64,000 nucleotides of DNA, taken from NCBI RefSeq assembly GCF_004331685.1, contig NZ_SJSM01000017.1, positions 48,524 to 112,523 of the forward strand. Reading direction: 5' to 3'. Positions 54,582 through 63,998 of this stretch are shown one piece after another. Every line of letters starts with the position of its first letter. Position 1 is the stretch's first letter. This DNA comes from Pedobacter hiemivivus. GTDB taxonomy: Bacteria; Bacteroidota; Bacteroidia; Sphingobacteriales; Sphingobacteriaceae. The notes beneath the pieces were generated by a model that saw nothing but the letters and a program-made list of their open reading frames with translations, made no database searches and was not told the DNA's origin. The position numbers were made by a program, and so were the translations under genes.

Positions 54582-55367
54582 TTAAACTATATTATGAATA
54601 ATGTCTGGCTCACCTTCACCTTTGTATTCGCTCATCATTTTTCTGTAGGCAATTGTTAATGCCACACTTGATAAGGGAACAACAATGAATGAGCTTAAAA
54701 CATTAATAAAGAAAGCAATAACAGGCCATTGCAAATAACTAACGAACAAATACAGCAAATGAAAACCTCCTAGAACCAATAACAGTAATAAGATTTTGGT
54801 AAAGTTTCCTTTGGTGATGGCCAGACTAAATTTGATAGACGAAAAAGGTGGCAGATTCTTATCAATGATAAAAAAGGGAAAGAAAGAAATTCGTATCCAG
54901 GTAATAAATATAGCGATTATACCTACCGAAATGGCAATATTGGTAATGATGTCCATATTAATTCCGAGGTAAATAAACGGGAATGCAATTAATATCACTA
55001 ACGAATAAACGCCAATGATACAAAGCATAAAATATAACATGGCCACCAGAAATCTAATGATTTGCTTACGGGTGGGGATTGTACTTACAATACTCACATT
55101 CAAATCATCGTCCAGCAGGTGAAAGATGTATTTAAAGAGCGAAAGGTTGATGGTAAAGTAAAACATAATGAAGAAAAACGCCATCAATACGCTCAATCCC
55201 ATATTTACATCCTTTAAAAAGAATGCCATTAAGCCCGAAGCGTTGGACGTAATGAACATTAAAAAGCAAAGGGTGGCGATGGAAAAGTAATTCTTCTTGG
55301 TTACCGCCCAAGCCTTGCCTATTACCTCATTTGTAGCAAACGTACTTTCCTTTAAAAACTCTATCAT
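54582..55367 (-). CDS. Multi-pass membrane protein of unknown function
   Basis: 261 residues with about six hydrophobic helices and no catalytic motif. The pattern resembles glycerophosphoryl diester phosphodiesterase membrane-domain or DUF4013-like proteins, but not firmly. It overlaps the following glycosyltransferase start by 4 bases and lies 9 bases from the GH3 gene, so is co-translated with an envelope-biogenesis operon. Confidence 0.72.
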   Translation of the reverse strand: MIEFLKESTFATNEVIGKAWAVTKKNYFSIATLCFLMFITSNASGLMAFFLKDVNMGLSVLMAFFFIMFYFTINLSLFKYIFHLLDDDLNVSIVSTIPTRKQIIRFLVAMLYFMLCIIGVYSLVILIAFPFIYLGINMDIITNIAISVGIIAIFITWIRISFFPFFIIDKNLPPFSSIKFSLAITKGNFTKILLLLLVLGGFHLLYLFVSYLQWPVIAFFINVLSSFIVVPLSSVALTIAYRKMMSEYKGEGEPDIIHNIV

Positions 55368-56332
55368 TGTTGTTTTAATACTATTCTTTTAAAAAAATCC
55401 TGCATAAACCCTAAGCCATAGGCTGTCAGTTGAATAAACGCAGCAATAATACTCAAAAATGCAACCTTTAACGATTTATTAACCTGCCATGAGTGAAAAA
55501 ATATCAACATCAGGTATAACAACAATATAAAGTTACACAAATACGCTAAAGGCCAATAAAATATATTCATCAGCACTGTAAATATTACGCCACAGGTAAA
55601 TACTGCCGGAAAAAAGTGCACCAACTTCAACTCTGCCGGAAAATGTTTATAAATATTTATCCTTGCCCGTCCGAAAAAGTGCAATTGTTTATAAAACTGT
55701 GCAAAACTTGTACGTCTTTTATGGTAGACTACCGCTCCCGGGATCAATCCAATTTTAAATCCATTGGAATGGATCCGAATGCTATATTCAATATCTTCCC
55801 CCAATCTGGTTAAAATAAAGCCGCCGACTTTTTCCCAAACCTCGCGCGATACGCCCATATTAAAACTTCGGGGATGAAACTGCCCCATGTGTTTTTTATT
55901 ACCTCTAATTCCGCCAGTAGTAAATGGAGAAGTCATGGCATAACTGATGGCCTTTTGTATGGGTGTAAAACTTTTATGTGCGGCATCCGGACCTCCATAA
56001 GCATCCAGCTTATGCTCAAAAAGATAATCTTTAACGGTCTCCAGGTAATCTTCAGGAATCAGACAGTCGGAATCAAAGACCACAAAGTAATCGCCTTTGG
56101 CACGTTCGAAACCATAGTTCCTTGCAAAACCTTGCCCCTCGTTGGGTTTAAAAAAATACTTTACATCCAGTTTATTGGCATATTTTTCTACAATCGCCTT
56201 TGCATCATTTACGGATCCATCCTCTATCACCAAAACCTCAAACTGTAAATAAGTTTGTTTGGTTAAAGTATTCAGCAATTCGTCAATTTCCTGCGGACGG
56301 TTATAAAGCGGAATAATTATTGAAAAAAACAT
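55364..56332 (-). CDS. Family 2 glycosyltransferase (membrane-associated)
   Basis: 322 residues. The GT-A nucleotide-sugar fold shows FSIIIPLYNRPQEIDELL, VIEDGS and VFDSDCLIPEDY (DxD-like), and the C-terminal third has two to three transmembrane helices. It likely builds a lipid-linked or envelope glycan. It precedes the membrane protein with a 4-base overlap. Donor and acceptor are unknown. Confidence 0.88.
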   Translation of the reverse strand: MFFSIIIPLYNRPQEIDELLNTLTKQTYLQFEVLVIEDGSVNDAKAIVEKYANKLDVKYFFKPNEGQGFARNYGFERAKGDYFVVFDSDCLIPEDYLETVKDYLFEHKLDAYGGPDAAHKSFTPIQKAISYAMTSPFTTGGIRGNKKHMGQFHPRSFNMGVSREVWEKVGGFILTRLGEDIEYSIRIHSNGFKIGLIPGAVVYHKRRTSFAQFYKQLHFFGRARINIYKHFPAELKLVHFFPAVFTCGVIFTVLMNIFYWPLAYLCNFILLLYLMLIFFHSWQVNKSLKVAFLSIIAAFIQLTAYGLGFMQDFFKRIVLKQQ

Positions 56333-56335
56333 GGA

Positions 56336-57289
56336 TTATAGGATCTCTTTTTCAATCAGGTAATGGTTACGTTCGGTCGCATTTCTAGTCACCAGCTCGG
56401 CCACAAAGCCTGTTAAAAACAACTGTGAACCTACGATAATCGCCACAAGCGCTATATAAAATAAAGGCTGATCTGTGACATCCCTTTTGTAAGGGGTACT
56501 CATCCAAATGTGATATAGTTTAACGCCAATCAGCCAGATCGCCATAAATGTTCCCAAAAGAAAGCTCAATACGCCCAACGAACCGAAAAAGTGCATTGGT
56601 CTTTTACCAAACTTCCCTACAAAGAAGATAGACAACAGATCCAAAAATCCGTTGATAAATCGGCTAAGTCCGAATTTGGTTACGCCATACTTACGTGCCC
56701 TGTGTTCTACAACCTGCTCTCCTATCTTTTTAAATCCTGCCCATTTAGCAATTACAGGAATATAACGATGCATCTCTCCGTAAACTTCAATGGTTTTCAC
56801 CACATCCTTACGATAAGCTTTTAAACCGCAATTGAAATCGTTTAATTGTATCCCCGACATGCGGCGTGTTGCCGCATTAAATAATTTAGTAGGAATGGTT
56901 TTAGTAATCGGATCGTAGCGCTTCTTCTTCCAACCCGAAATGATATCCAGCTTCTCTTCGTTTATTCTACGATAAAGCTCAGGTATTTCATCTGGGCTGT
57001 CCTGTAAATCGGCATCCATGGTGATAATTACATTGCCTTCTGCTGCAGCAAAGGCTACATTTAGCGCTGCTGATTTACCATAATTCCTCCTGAATTTGAT
57101 GGCTTTCACCCCATCGTACTCCGTTTTCAATTCTTCAATAACTGCCCATGAGGAATCTGTACTTCCATCATCAACAAAAAGAATCTCGTAAGAAAAGTTA
57201 TTTTCCCGCATTACCTTGGCTATCCAAGCTGTTAATTCGGGAAGAGACTCGTCTTCATTATATAAAGGGATGACTACAGAAATATCCAT
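56336..57289 (-). CDS. Family 2 glycosyltransferase, GtrB/DPM1-like
   Basis: 317 residues. ISVVIPLYNEDESLPEL, FVDDGSTDSSW and ITMDADLQDSPDEIPEL are typical of polyprenyl-phosphate glycosyltransferases, and two C-terminal transmembrane helices match GtrB/YfdH-like enzymes. Such enzymes load a sugar onto undecaprenyl phosphate at the inner membrane. First gene of the seven-gene operon that ends with hscB. Confidence 0.9.
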   Translation of the reverse strand: MDISVVIPLYNEDESLPELTAWIAKVMRENNFSYEILFVDDGSTDSSWAVIEELKTEYDGVKAIKFRRNYGKSAALNVAFAAAEGNVIITMDADLQDSPDEIPELYRRINEEKLDIISGWKKKRYDPITKTIPTKLFNAATRRMSGIQLNDFNCGLKAYRKDVVKTIEVYGEMHRYIPVIAKWAGFKKIGEQVVEHRARKYGVTKFGLSRFINGFLDLLSIFFVGKFGKRPMHFFGSLGVLSFLLGTFMAIWLIGVKLYHIWMSTPYKRDVTDQPLFYIALVAIIVGSQLFLTGFVAELVTRNATERNHYLIEKEIL

Positions 57290-57380
57290 GTGTGCTTATA
57301 AACGCTAAAAACCAAATGCAAACTTAGAGAAATAAAATGTCCTTCCATTAAATCCGGAGAAAATTTTATCTGATATAAAG

Positions 57381-57410
57381 ATGCCGGCCTTCAGTCGAAA
57401 GCCGGCATCA
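57381..57410 (-). terminator. Terminator downstream of the thioredoxin-like gene
   Basis: GATGCCGGC (57381-57389) pairs with GCCGGCATC (57402-57410), 9 bp and a 12-base loop, followed on the minus strand by a weak T-rich stretch. Confidence 0.65.
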
Positions 57411-57443
57411 GTTTTATAATTAAAACTAAAATATTATTTATGA

Positions 57444-58670
57444 CTATTTTAATAAAGAGTCAAGCTGTTTCCTCAGCGCTGGATCCGAAGGTCTCTTCGC
57501 ATCGCCAGAAACGATTTTACCTGTCGGATCAATCAGAATAAACCTCGGAATAGAATTGACATTAAACTTCTTCACAAAATCAGACTTAAAGTCCTTGTCG
57601 GCTATTAACTGAATACCTTGCAATTGATGATCTTTCACATAACTGATCCATTTGGCTTTATCGGCCATACGGTCAACGGAAAGACTTACAAAATGAATAT
57701 TCCTATCGTGATAATCTTCCTCGAGCTTGGTTAAAAATGGAATTTCCGCCTTACAGGGAGCACACCAGGTTGCCCAAATATCAATATATACATATTTACC
57801 CAGCAGATCCTTCAAAGAAATTGATCGACCATCAACATTGGGGTACGTAAAATCGGGTGCAGCCCCTTGCTCAGACATCATTTTATCATTGGCATACATT
57901 TCCTCTATTTCAGCTTTATAATGTGGAATGGTAGCAGTGGCCATAAAACCACGAAAAGCATTAGCCCTTACGTCCTTATCTTTAGCCATCTTGATAATAA
58001 AACCCGTTGCCCTATAATTCATGTACTCCTTAATAAAAGGATTACTGATTTCACTATTGATCACTTTAATCTTTACTACACCATATTCCACAATGCTGTC
58101 CTCCTTATACTTTGTAGCACTTAACTTTGTAACATACCCATCTAACCAATTCCTATAAGCCACCGAACGTTTAAACAATGCCTCATCATTAAGCGCTGCA
58201 TTTTCCTCCACAAATCGACTTAGCTTTACCTGTTCTTTGTCACTAAGTTTTTTAACAAAAGCCTTCTTATAGGCCGAATCAATTGAGCTATCATCATGTT
58301 TTTCTTCCATCAATTGATGAAGCCGCACAATGGCCAGAGAATCTATTCCATAAGACTCCATGTAACGAGTGGTTACATTTCTAGCATTGAAATCCGCATC
58401 TTTTATTTTCAACGACTTAATGGCTTCATCTTTTTCATCAGCATACTGAACACTTAGCGCAATCTTATAAGCATTCATTTTTTTAATGAACACCTCAGGC
58501 TTCATCGCATAAAGCGTATATAGATAGGAACCTTTACTCATAGGTATATATCTTGCCAACACAACCTCCTTATTTTTCAACAGGTCATCTTTTAATCCCG
58601 GCTCACCAGATTGAGCATAAGTTTTTACACTTAATAAAAGCACCAGGAGAAAATAAAATACTTTCTTCAT
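57444..58670 (-). CDS. TlpA-like periplasmic thioredoxin with N-terminal helical domain (locus 3)
   Basis: 408 residues. Signal peptide ending near SVKTYAQ, then a charged helical region of about 250 residues, then a TlpA/AhpC-TSA thioredoxin domain with the redox pair Cys303-Cys306 (WATWCAPCKAE) and SIPRFILID cis-proline. Proteins of this layout often accompany SusCD pairs in Bacteroidota; the redox partner is unknown. It starts 6 bases after susD, so it is co-transcribed with locus 3. Confidence 0.87.
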   Translation of the reverse strand: MKKVFYFLLVLLLSVKTYAQSGEPGLKDDLLKNKEVVLARYIPMSKGSYLYTLYAMKPEVFIKKMNAYKIALSVQYADEKDEAIKSLKIKDADFNARNVTTRYMESYGIDSLAIVRLHQLMEEKHDDSSIDSAYKKAFVKKLSDKEQVKLSRFVEENAALNDEALFKRSVAYRNWLDGYVTKLSATKYKEDSIVEYGVVKIKVINSEISNPFIKEYMNYRATGFIIKMAKDKDVRANAFRGFMATATIPHYKAEIEEMYANDKMMSEQGAAPDFTYPNVDGRSISLKDLLGKYVYIDIWATWCAPCKAEIPFLTKLEEDYHDRNIHFVSLSVDRMADKAKWISYVKDHQLQGIQLIADKDFKSDFVKKFNVNSIPRFILIDPTGKIVSGDAKRPSDPALRKQLDSLLK

Positions 58671-58675
58671 GTCGA

Positions 58676-60010
58676 TTAATTAATTTCCATTTTTGGATTA
58701 AAGTTTCTTACTCTAACAGGTATCTGAAAAGTATATGTATTACTGTGTGGTTTTAAAAATGCAAGGACATCACCAGTTTTCTTATCAACACGGGTTACTT
58801 CAGACATACGACCTTCTTTGTCGAGCCTTTTCATATCCATCCACCTCACACCACTATACGCCAGTTCACGTCTTCGCTCGTTAAGTACTAGGGCTAACGC
58901 AACATCTGGATTGTTCGCAGTCAAAGGTTGATAAGCTGCCGCCTTAATCCTTACTGCCCTAATCTTATTAACCAGATCCATAGCCGTTCCAGGTTCGCCA
59001 TTGCGTGCTGCAGCTTCTGCCACGATCAAATAAAGTTCCTGAAAGGTAATTCCATAATTGGGTCTTCCCGGAGATGTAGCACGCGTTATACCTTTAACAT
59101 TATTACTGGTCAGATACGTATATCTAAGATCCGTAGTATTAAAGTAAGTCTTCAGTTCATCTGAATATAGCATACCTGCCGGAATTAAGAATTCTTCACA
59201 TGCGCGTTGCCATAAAATTTCGGGGTTCAAATCCGAAATAGGAATTCCACTTTTATTAGAAATCTTATTATAATCTATTAGCTGATGATCGGCTTTTAAG
59301 GCAAGGTTAGCATATTTAGCTGCATTTGTATAATCTCCTGTATAGAGATAAACCCTTGCCAAAAATCCTTGTGCAGCGGCTTTAGTACCGCGATACCGAT
59401 TGATATTACTTACCGGCAAATAGTCTACAGCACGCAATGTATTATTTATAATCGTATCCATTGTAGCTTTTAACCTGGACCGCTGCGGCGCGACTTCAGT
59501 CACATCATTTGAGGTCACCAAGGGCAAGCCAGGGTTTACGGCCGCAGTTGCAGGGTCATAAGCTTTAGCAAATGCCGTAAGTAAATTAAAATAGGCATCT
59601 GATCGCACTAACAAAGCCTCTCCTAAAACTTCTTTCTTCTTCTGTTCAGAAGCCTCCTTCGCATTCATCGCATTTTTAACAATCACATTTGCATCGTAAA
59701 TAACACGATACAACTGCCCCCATATAACAGAACTTACCTGATCATTAATATCAAGTTCTTGACGCCAGAAGTACGCGTTGGCCAAAACACTCCTGTCTGT
59801 AGGACTGTATTCGCCGTAATAATCGTCTGTACAATACAATAAAGTAGAAGGAAAGGTTTGTGTCATTGTAAGTGAGTTCAATAAACTTTCATAATCTGAA
59901 AGCTTTTCCGGAATGATTACTCCCTTTGGCTTCACTTCTAAAAAGTCTTTACAAGAGGCTAAACTAAGCAGTATAAATACGCTAAAAATGCAGTATAATA
60001 TTTTTTTCAT
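58676..60010 (-). CDS. SusD/RagB-family outer-membrane lipoprotein (locus 3)
   Basis: 444 residues. The signal ends in SLASCKDFLEVKPKGV, a typical SusD lipobox and N-terminus, and the C-terminal RRELAYSGVRWMDMKRL is a SusD/RagB hallmark. It pairs with the SusC encoded 12 bases upstream. The ligand is unknown; linkage to a thioredoxin, with no glycan enzymes, hints at a peptide or metal-related ligand. Confidence 0.91.
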   Translation of the reverse strand: MKKILYCIFSVFILLSLASCKDFLEVKPKGVIIPEKLSDYESLLNSLTMTQTFPSTLLYCTDDYYGEYSPTDRSVLANAYFWRQELDINDQVSSVIWGQLYRVIYDANVIVKNAMNAKEASEQKKKEVLGEALLVRSDAYFNLLTAFAKAYDPATAAVNPGLPLVTSNDVTEVAPQRSRLKATMDTIINNTLRAVDYLPVSNINRYRGTKAAAQGFLARVYLYTGDYTNAAKYANLALKADHQLIDYNKISNKSGIPISDLNPEILWQRACEEFLIPAGMLYSDELKTYFNTTDLRYTYLTSNNVKGITRATSPGRPNYGITFQELYLIVAEAAARNGEPGTAMDLVNKIRAVRIKAAAYQPLTANNPDVALALVLNERRRELAYSGVRWMDMKRLDKEGRMSEVTRVDKKTGDVLAFLKPHSNTYTFQIPVRVRNFNPKMEIN

Positions 60011-60021
60011 TGCGCTTTAAT

Positions 60022-63000
60022 TTAAAAGTTTGTGGAAAGTGTTAAGCTGTAAAATGGCTGCTGAGGCAACGTTCTTATTCCTGTTCTTTTGTTGATCGCT
60101 TCCGGATCTACATCATTGCCACTAAATGTGTATTTAAAAGGATTCTGTACCTGAAAACGAATCTGGGTATTGCTGACCCCTGCTTTCTTAAGGACATCAT
60201 TTTTCAGATTATAAGTTAATATAATATCTCTTAGCCTGATGTAATCCGCTTTTCTTACATAAGTATTTCCATAGGTAAAACCGTATCTCGCTGCATATCC
60301 AAAATCACCCGGACTACCATACACAGGGAGTCCAGGGATTTTTGTATCCAACTCATCACCTTTTTCTTTCCAGTAATTGGCTGCCCCCTGCAGTGGATAT
60401 CCACCAAACATATCCGTTGGATTAGCCTGTTGTACCCGCATCACATGTCCACCATAATACATCAGTAAGAAAGAGAAATCGAAAGCACCCACTGAGATCT
60501 GGTTATTTAAACCCATTACATATTTGGGTGTTGTAGTTCCACTGTATTCCAGATCGTCCAAATCAACATCTACAATGACTCCTCCAAAATCACTATTATC
60601 GTTCATAACCTTAATGTTTCCATTTCTATCATAAACTCCGGGCTGGCCTAATTCGTTTAAACCTGCATACTTATAGCTAAACACCGCATTCATCGGATAT
60701 CCTTTCTGAAGATCCGTACCTGTAACTATATCATAGGATGATCTTTTGTCCTTTGGTTGAACTGCCAATACTTTGTTTTTGTTAAACGAAGCTGTAACAC
60801 TGGTTCTCCACTTGAAATCTGTAGTATTGATATTTAAACTATTCACCATCAGTTCAAGCCCTTTATTTTCAATTGATGCGGTATTGGCACTGTATTGATT
60901 AAAACCTAGGGTTGGGTCGGCAGACATAATTCCAAATACATCCTTAGTTTTTTTGTAATAAAAATCAACTGTTCCGGAGATTCTATTGTCCAGCACCCCG
61001 TAATCTAAACCAAGATTGTAATTATTCGTCGTTTCCCAACGGATCGACTGGTTCTCGGGCGACAATACATCGTAATAAGTCAAGGAAGAATTCAACATCG
61101 TATTTAACCGCGAATTCAGCAATAAAAATGGCCCGTTAAAACTACTTGGAACATTTCCATTAAAACCAGTAGCAGCTCTTACTTGTAGCGCATTAACCCA
61201 AGTAAGCGGTTTCATAAATTCTTCTTCAGCTAAAACCCAGCTGACTCCAGCAGACCAAAGTGGTTTATTTTTATACTTAGGATCTACACCAAAAAGATTT
61301 GACTGGTCAACACGTAAACTACCTGTAGCCACGTACCGACGGTCATATACATAAGTTCCCTGTGCATAATAAGAACGGAACCTACGGTCATTGTAAGCCT
61401 CACTAAAATAATTGGCACTGTTAAACCTTGACCCATAATCTCCTACCTCAGAAAAAGCTGGTGTAACCGTAGAGTTCAACACCTGAAGATTAACAGGTTT
61501 GTTGATCAGCGACTGTCCATCATAGCCAAAAAAAGTAGATTTATATGAGTCCGATTGCGTTTTGCGTTGTTCAATACCAAAAATACCAGAAACATTATGT
61601 TTTCTGTCTTTTGAATAATAGTTGGCATTAAACTGTCCGCGCAATGTATAGGCTACATTTCTTAAGGTTTGTTTCGTCAGAAAATCTCCTTGGGGTAAAT
61701 CCGTAAACAAAGGCGTTCCTTTTACCGGGTCTTTCTTTGCTTTGGAATTGACTATATAGCGAACATTATAAGCATCATCGGTGCTCAACAGGTCATTCAA
61801 ACCTTGCTCATTCTCATAGGCTCCTCCCAGATCTAAACTTAACCAGCTGGTAATTTTAGTATTTAAACGTCCCTGCGCTCTAAATGAGTTCAAAGAATTT
61901 TTGTTCGTATTTGCATACAGCTCCGCATAAGGATAATATTGCTGATCATACAAGCCCAGAGCCTTTGCCCTGTTGTTATAATCGGCATTTATGGCATAAA
62001 AGCCTTCCTTTAATTCGCCAAACGTCGCAGGCAAAGCAGTCCCGTTATCATCAACCAACCGGTCATAAGGAAGTAAATCTGTGTAAGGTGGCGTTTTTCC
62101 GCTCTCTATTTTATTATGCGTATAAGTGCCTTTAAAATCAAACGAGAATACTTTACTAAACTGATAGGTATTGGCTACATTTAATATGACACGGCTATTT
62201 TTCGATCGTACTTCATTTTCTCTTTCTCCAACATAATTCAAACCTAATAAATAGGTGCTTTTTTCATTTCCTCCACTTACATCAAAATTAATTTGCTTGG
62301 CCTGCCTGGTTTGAAAGAAAAGCCTGCTATAATCAGCAAGATTGTTATAAGATCCAATGGATGCTATTTTTTCATTTGCCTGCTGTTCAGTAATCAATTG
62401 ATCTTGCTGATCGAATAAGACCAATCTAACCGGATCTATCGCATTATATTCATTATAATAAAAACGGGCATCGTTTTCCGTATTTACAATATCTCTGTTT
62501 AACTGAATATACTCGGGTGTTCCAGCATATTTCAGATATCCAAAATCAGGTTTAGCAGAAAAACCAATTGTACTTCGAAAATTAAAAACCGGCTTACCTG
62601 ACTTACCTCTGCGCGTTTCTACCACAATTACACCATTTGATGCTTGTACACCATAAATGGATGCCGCAGCTGCATCCCTTAGTACAGATACCGAAACGAC
62701 ATCATTAGGATTGATACTGCTTAAATCTATTTCTGTTGGAAATCCGTCCACGACAATCAGCGGTCTCTTAACTGCATCAAAGGTACTTACTCCTCGAATG
62801 GATATCTCTCCAGATGCACTATTGTAAACCAAACCAGGCACCTTTCCCTCTAAGTTTTCCAAAAAATTACCTGTTACTGCCGTGCGCTGATTATAATCCT
62901 TCTCGCCAATTGTACTAGCCGCGCCTGTTAGCTGATCTTTTTTGATTTTTTGATACCCCGTACTGATCACCCCTACTTCTTCTAAATCTGAATCAGCAGA

Positions 63001-63612
63001 CTCAAGATTAATACTCATTATCCCTTTTACAGGTACTTCTTTCGTTTTATACCCTAAATAAGAAATTACCAGCACTGCTTTTTCATCAATTCCGGTGAAT
63101 ACAAAACTACCGTTAGCATCAGTAATCACTATCCTATCCGAATTTTTAACTTTTACTGTCGCACCTGGTAAGGGCTTACCCTTTTCATCACTTACTTTTC
63201 CGCGAACGTCAATTCCCGCAAAAAAAGAATTCACAATATCCAATAAGGGTTCTTCCTTCATTGCAACAATTACCGCCCTATTTTTTAAGACATAAACCAG
63301 TCGCTGGCTATTAAATATCTGTTTCAAAACCGTTTCCAATTGTTGCTGTTTTGCGTTTATCGTTACTGGCTTTGCCATTTTCAGCATTTCATCTGAATAA
63401 AGAAAATCATAGCCAGTCTGCAATCGCAATTCCTTAAACAACTGTAACAATGGAGCATTCTTTGCCGATATCGTAACTTTCTGCGCAACACTTTTAGCGC
63501 TCACTTGTATAAATAAGGCAGTAATTATGATGATGGTTAACCTCATAATACGTATTAATTGACCAGCACGATAGGTTTTAAACCTATGCCGGGTTAGATC
63601 ATAAAAATTCAT
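60022..63612 (-). CDS. SusC/RagA TonB-dependent transporter with STN domain (locus 3)
   Basis: 1196 residues with signal peptide after a 22-residue leader as in locus 1, STN domain (about 47-115), regulatory beta domain (about 135-205), plug (starting near GYQKIKKDQLTGAAST) and barrel to the C-terminal SLTLSTNF. The STN domain implies signalling to a FecR protein, but no sigma/FecR genes adjoin in the visible 388 bases upstream. The upstream region holds a terminator pointing against susC. Confidence 0.92.
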   Translation of the reverse strand: MNFYDLTRHRFKTYRAGQLIRIMRLTIIIITALFIQVSAKSVAQKVTISAKNAPLLQLFKELRLQTGYDFLYSDEMLKMAKPVTINAKQQQLETVLKQIFNSQRLVYVLKNRAVIVAMKEEPLLDIVNSFFAGIDVRGKVSDEKGKPLPGATVKVKNSDRIVITDANGSFVFTGIDEKAVLVISYLGYKTKEVPVKGIMSINLESADSDLEEVGVISTGYQKIKKDQLTGAASTIGEKDYNQRTAVTGNFLENLEGKVPGLVYNSASGEISIRGVSTFDAVKRPLIVVDGFPTEIDLSSINPNDVVSVSVLRDAAAASIYGVQASNGVIVVETRRGKSGKPVFNFRSTIGFSAKPDFGYLKYAGTPEYIQLNRDIVNTENDARFYYNEYNAIDPVRLVLFDQQDQLITEQQANEKIASIGSYNNLADYSRLFFQTRQAKQINFDVSGGNEKSTYLLGLNYVGERENEVRSKNSRVILNVANTYQFSKVFSFDFKGTYTHNKIESGKTPPYTDLLPYDRLVDDNGTALPATFGELKEGFYAINADYNNRAKALGLYDQQYYPYAELYANTNKNSLNSFRAQGRLNTKITSWLSLDLGGAYENEQGLNDLLSTDDAYNVRYIVNSKAKKDPVKGTPLFTDLPQGDFLTKQTLRNVAYTLRGQFNANYYSKDRKHNVSGIFGIEQRKTQSDSYKSTFFGYDGQSLINKPVNLQVLNSTVTPAFSEVGDYGSRFNSANYFSEAYNDRRFRSYYAQGTYVYDRRYVATGSLRVDQSNLFGVDPKYKNKPLWSAGVSWVLAEEEFMKPLTWVNALQVRAATGFNGNVPSSFNGPFLLLNSRLNTMLNSSLTYYDVLSPENQSIRWETTNNYNLGLDYGVLDNRISGTVDFYYKKTKDVFGIMSADPTLGFNQYSANTASIENKGLELMVNSLNINTTDFKWRTSVTASFNKNKVLAVQPKDKRSSYDIVTGTDLQKGYPMNAVFSYKYAGLNELGQPGVYDRNGNIKVMNDNSDFGGVIVDVDLDDLEYSGTTTPKYVMGLNNQISVGAFDFSFLLMYYGGHVMRVQQANPTDMFGGYPLQGAANYWKEKGDELDTKIPGLPVYGSPGDFGYAARYGFTYGNTYVRKADYIRLRDIILTYNLKNDVLKKAGVSNTQIRFQVQNPFKYTFSGNDVDPEAINKRTGIRTLPQQPFYSLTLSTNF

Positions 63613-63625
63613 AAATTTGTTTAGT

Positions 63626-63787
63626 TTGGGTTGTGTTGATAATTATTGTTTAGTCGCAATTCTGATAACCGTTTCCCGAACACAAAGCCAGGGGCCTCTC
63701 ACCGAGGGCACTGAAAAAGTTCCTCATTTATGAGCCAGCTTAAGGAACGATCAAGTAGAACATGTTTTTTACTTGATCGTTTTTTTT
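63626..63787 (+). ncRNA. Candidate cis-antisense RNA opposite the susC leader (locus 3)
   Basis: A perfect 12-bp stem, AACGATCAAGTA (63746-63757) with its complement (63770-63781), and T8 (63780-63787) form a textbook terminator on the plus strand. The minus strand has no T-run after the stem. No plus-strand gene lies before it: the region is the leader of the opposite-strand susC. A TAAATTTG box at 63612-63619 could be a -7 element, without a clear -33 box. The terminator is certain; the RNA, about 160 bases, is inferred. Confidence 0.45.
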
Positions 63788-63809
63788 ATTGAACAAAGTT
63801 GAGATTTCG

Positions 63810-63998
63810 TTATACTGATTTTTTGATCAATATATACCTGTCTTTTTCGAAGGATAAATAAGCATTTTGGTTGCAATTGACTGGATTTAACTCAGATTTA
63901 TTGAATATTAGATCAGTTTTAGGATTCTTTTTAAGTTTACGGTAAAAATTGCCATAGCCCCCTGCATTTCCATATTCTGTATTCCATAGGAAGTCGCA
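63810..63998 (-). CDS. 3' end of a minus-strand gene (5' part outside the window)
   Basis: 62 codons are open from near the window edge to a stop at 63810-63812, ending YLSFEKDRYILIKKSV. No family recognised. Its C-terminus is not FecR-like, so the locus 3 susC does not obviously follow an anti-sigma gene. A shorter frame ending at 63908 also exists on this strand and was judged less likely. Confidence 0.4.
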   Translation of the reverse strand, partial: CDFLWNTEYGNAGGYGNFYRKLKKNPKTDLIFNKSELNPVNCNQNAYLSFEKDRYILIKKSV

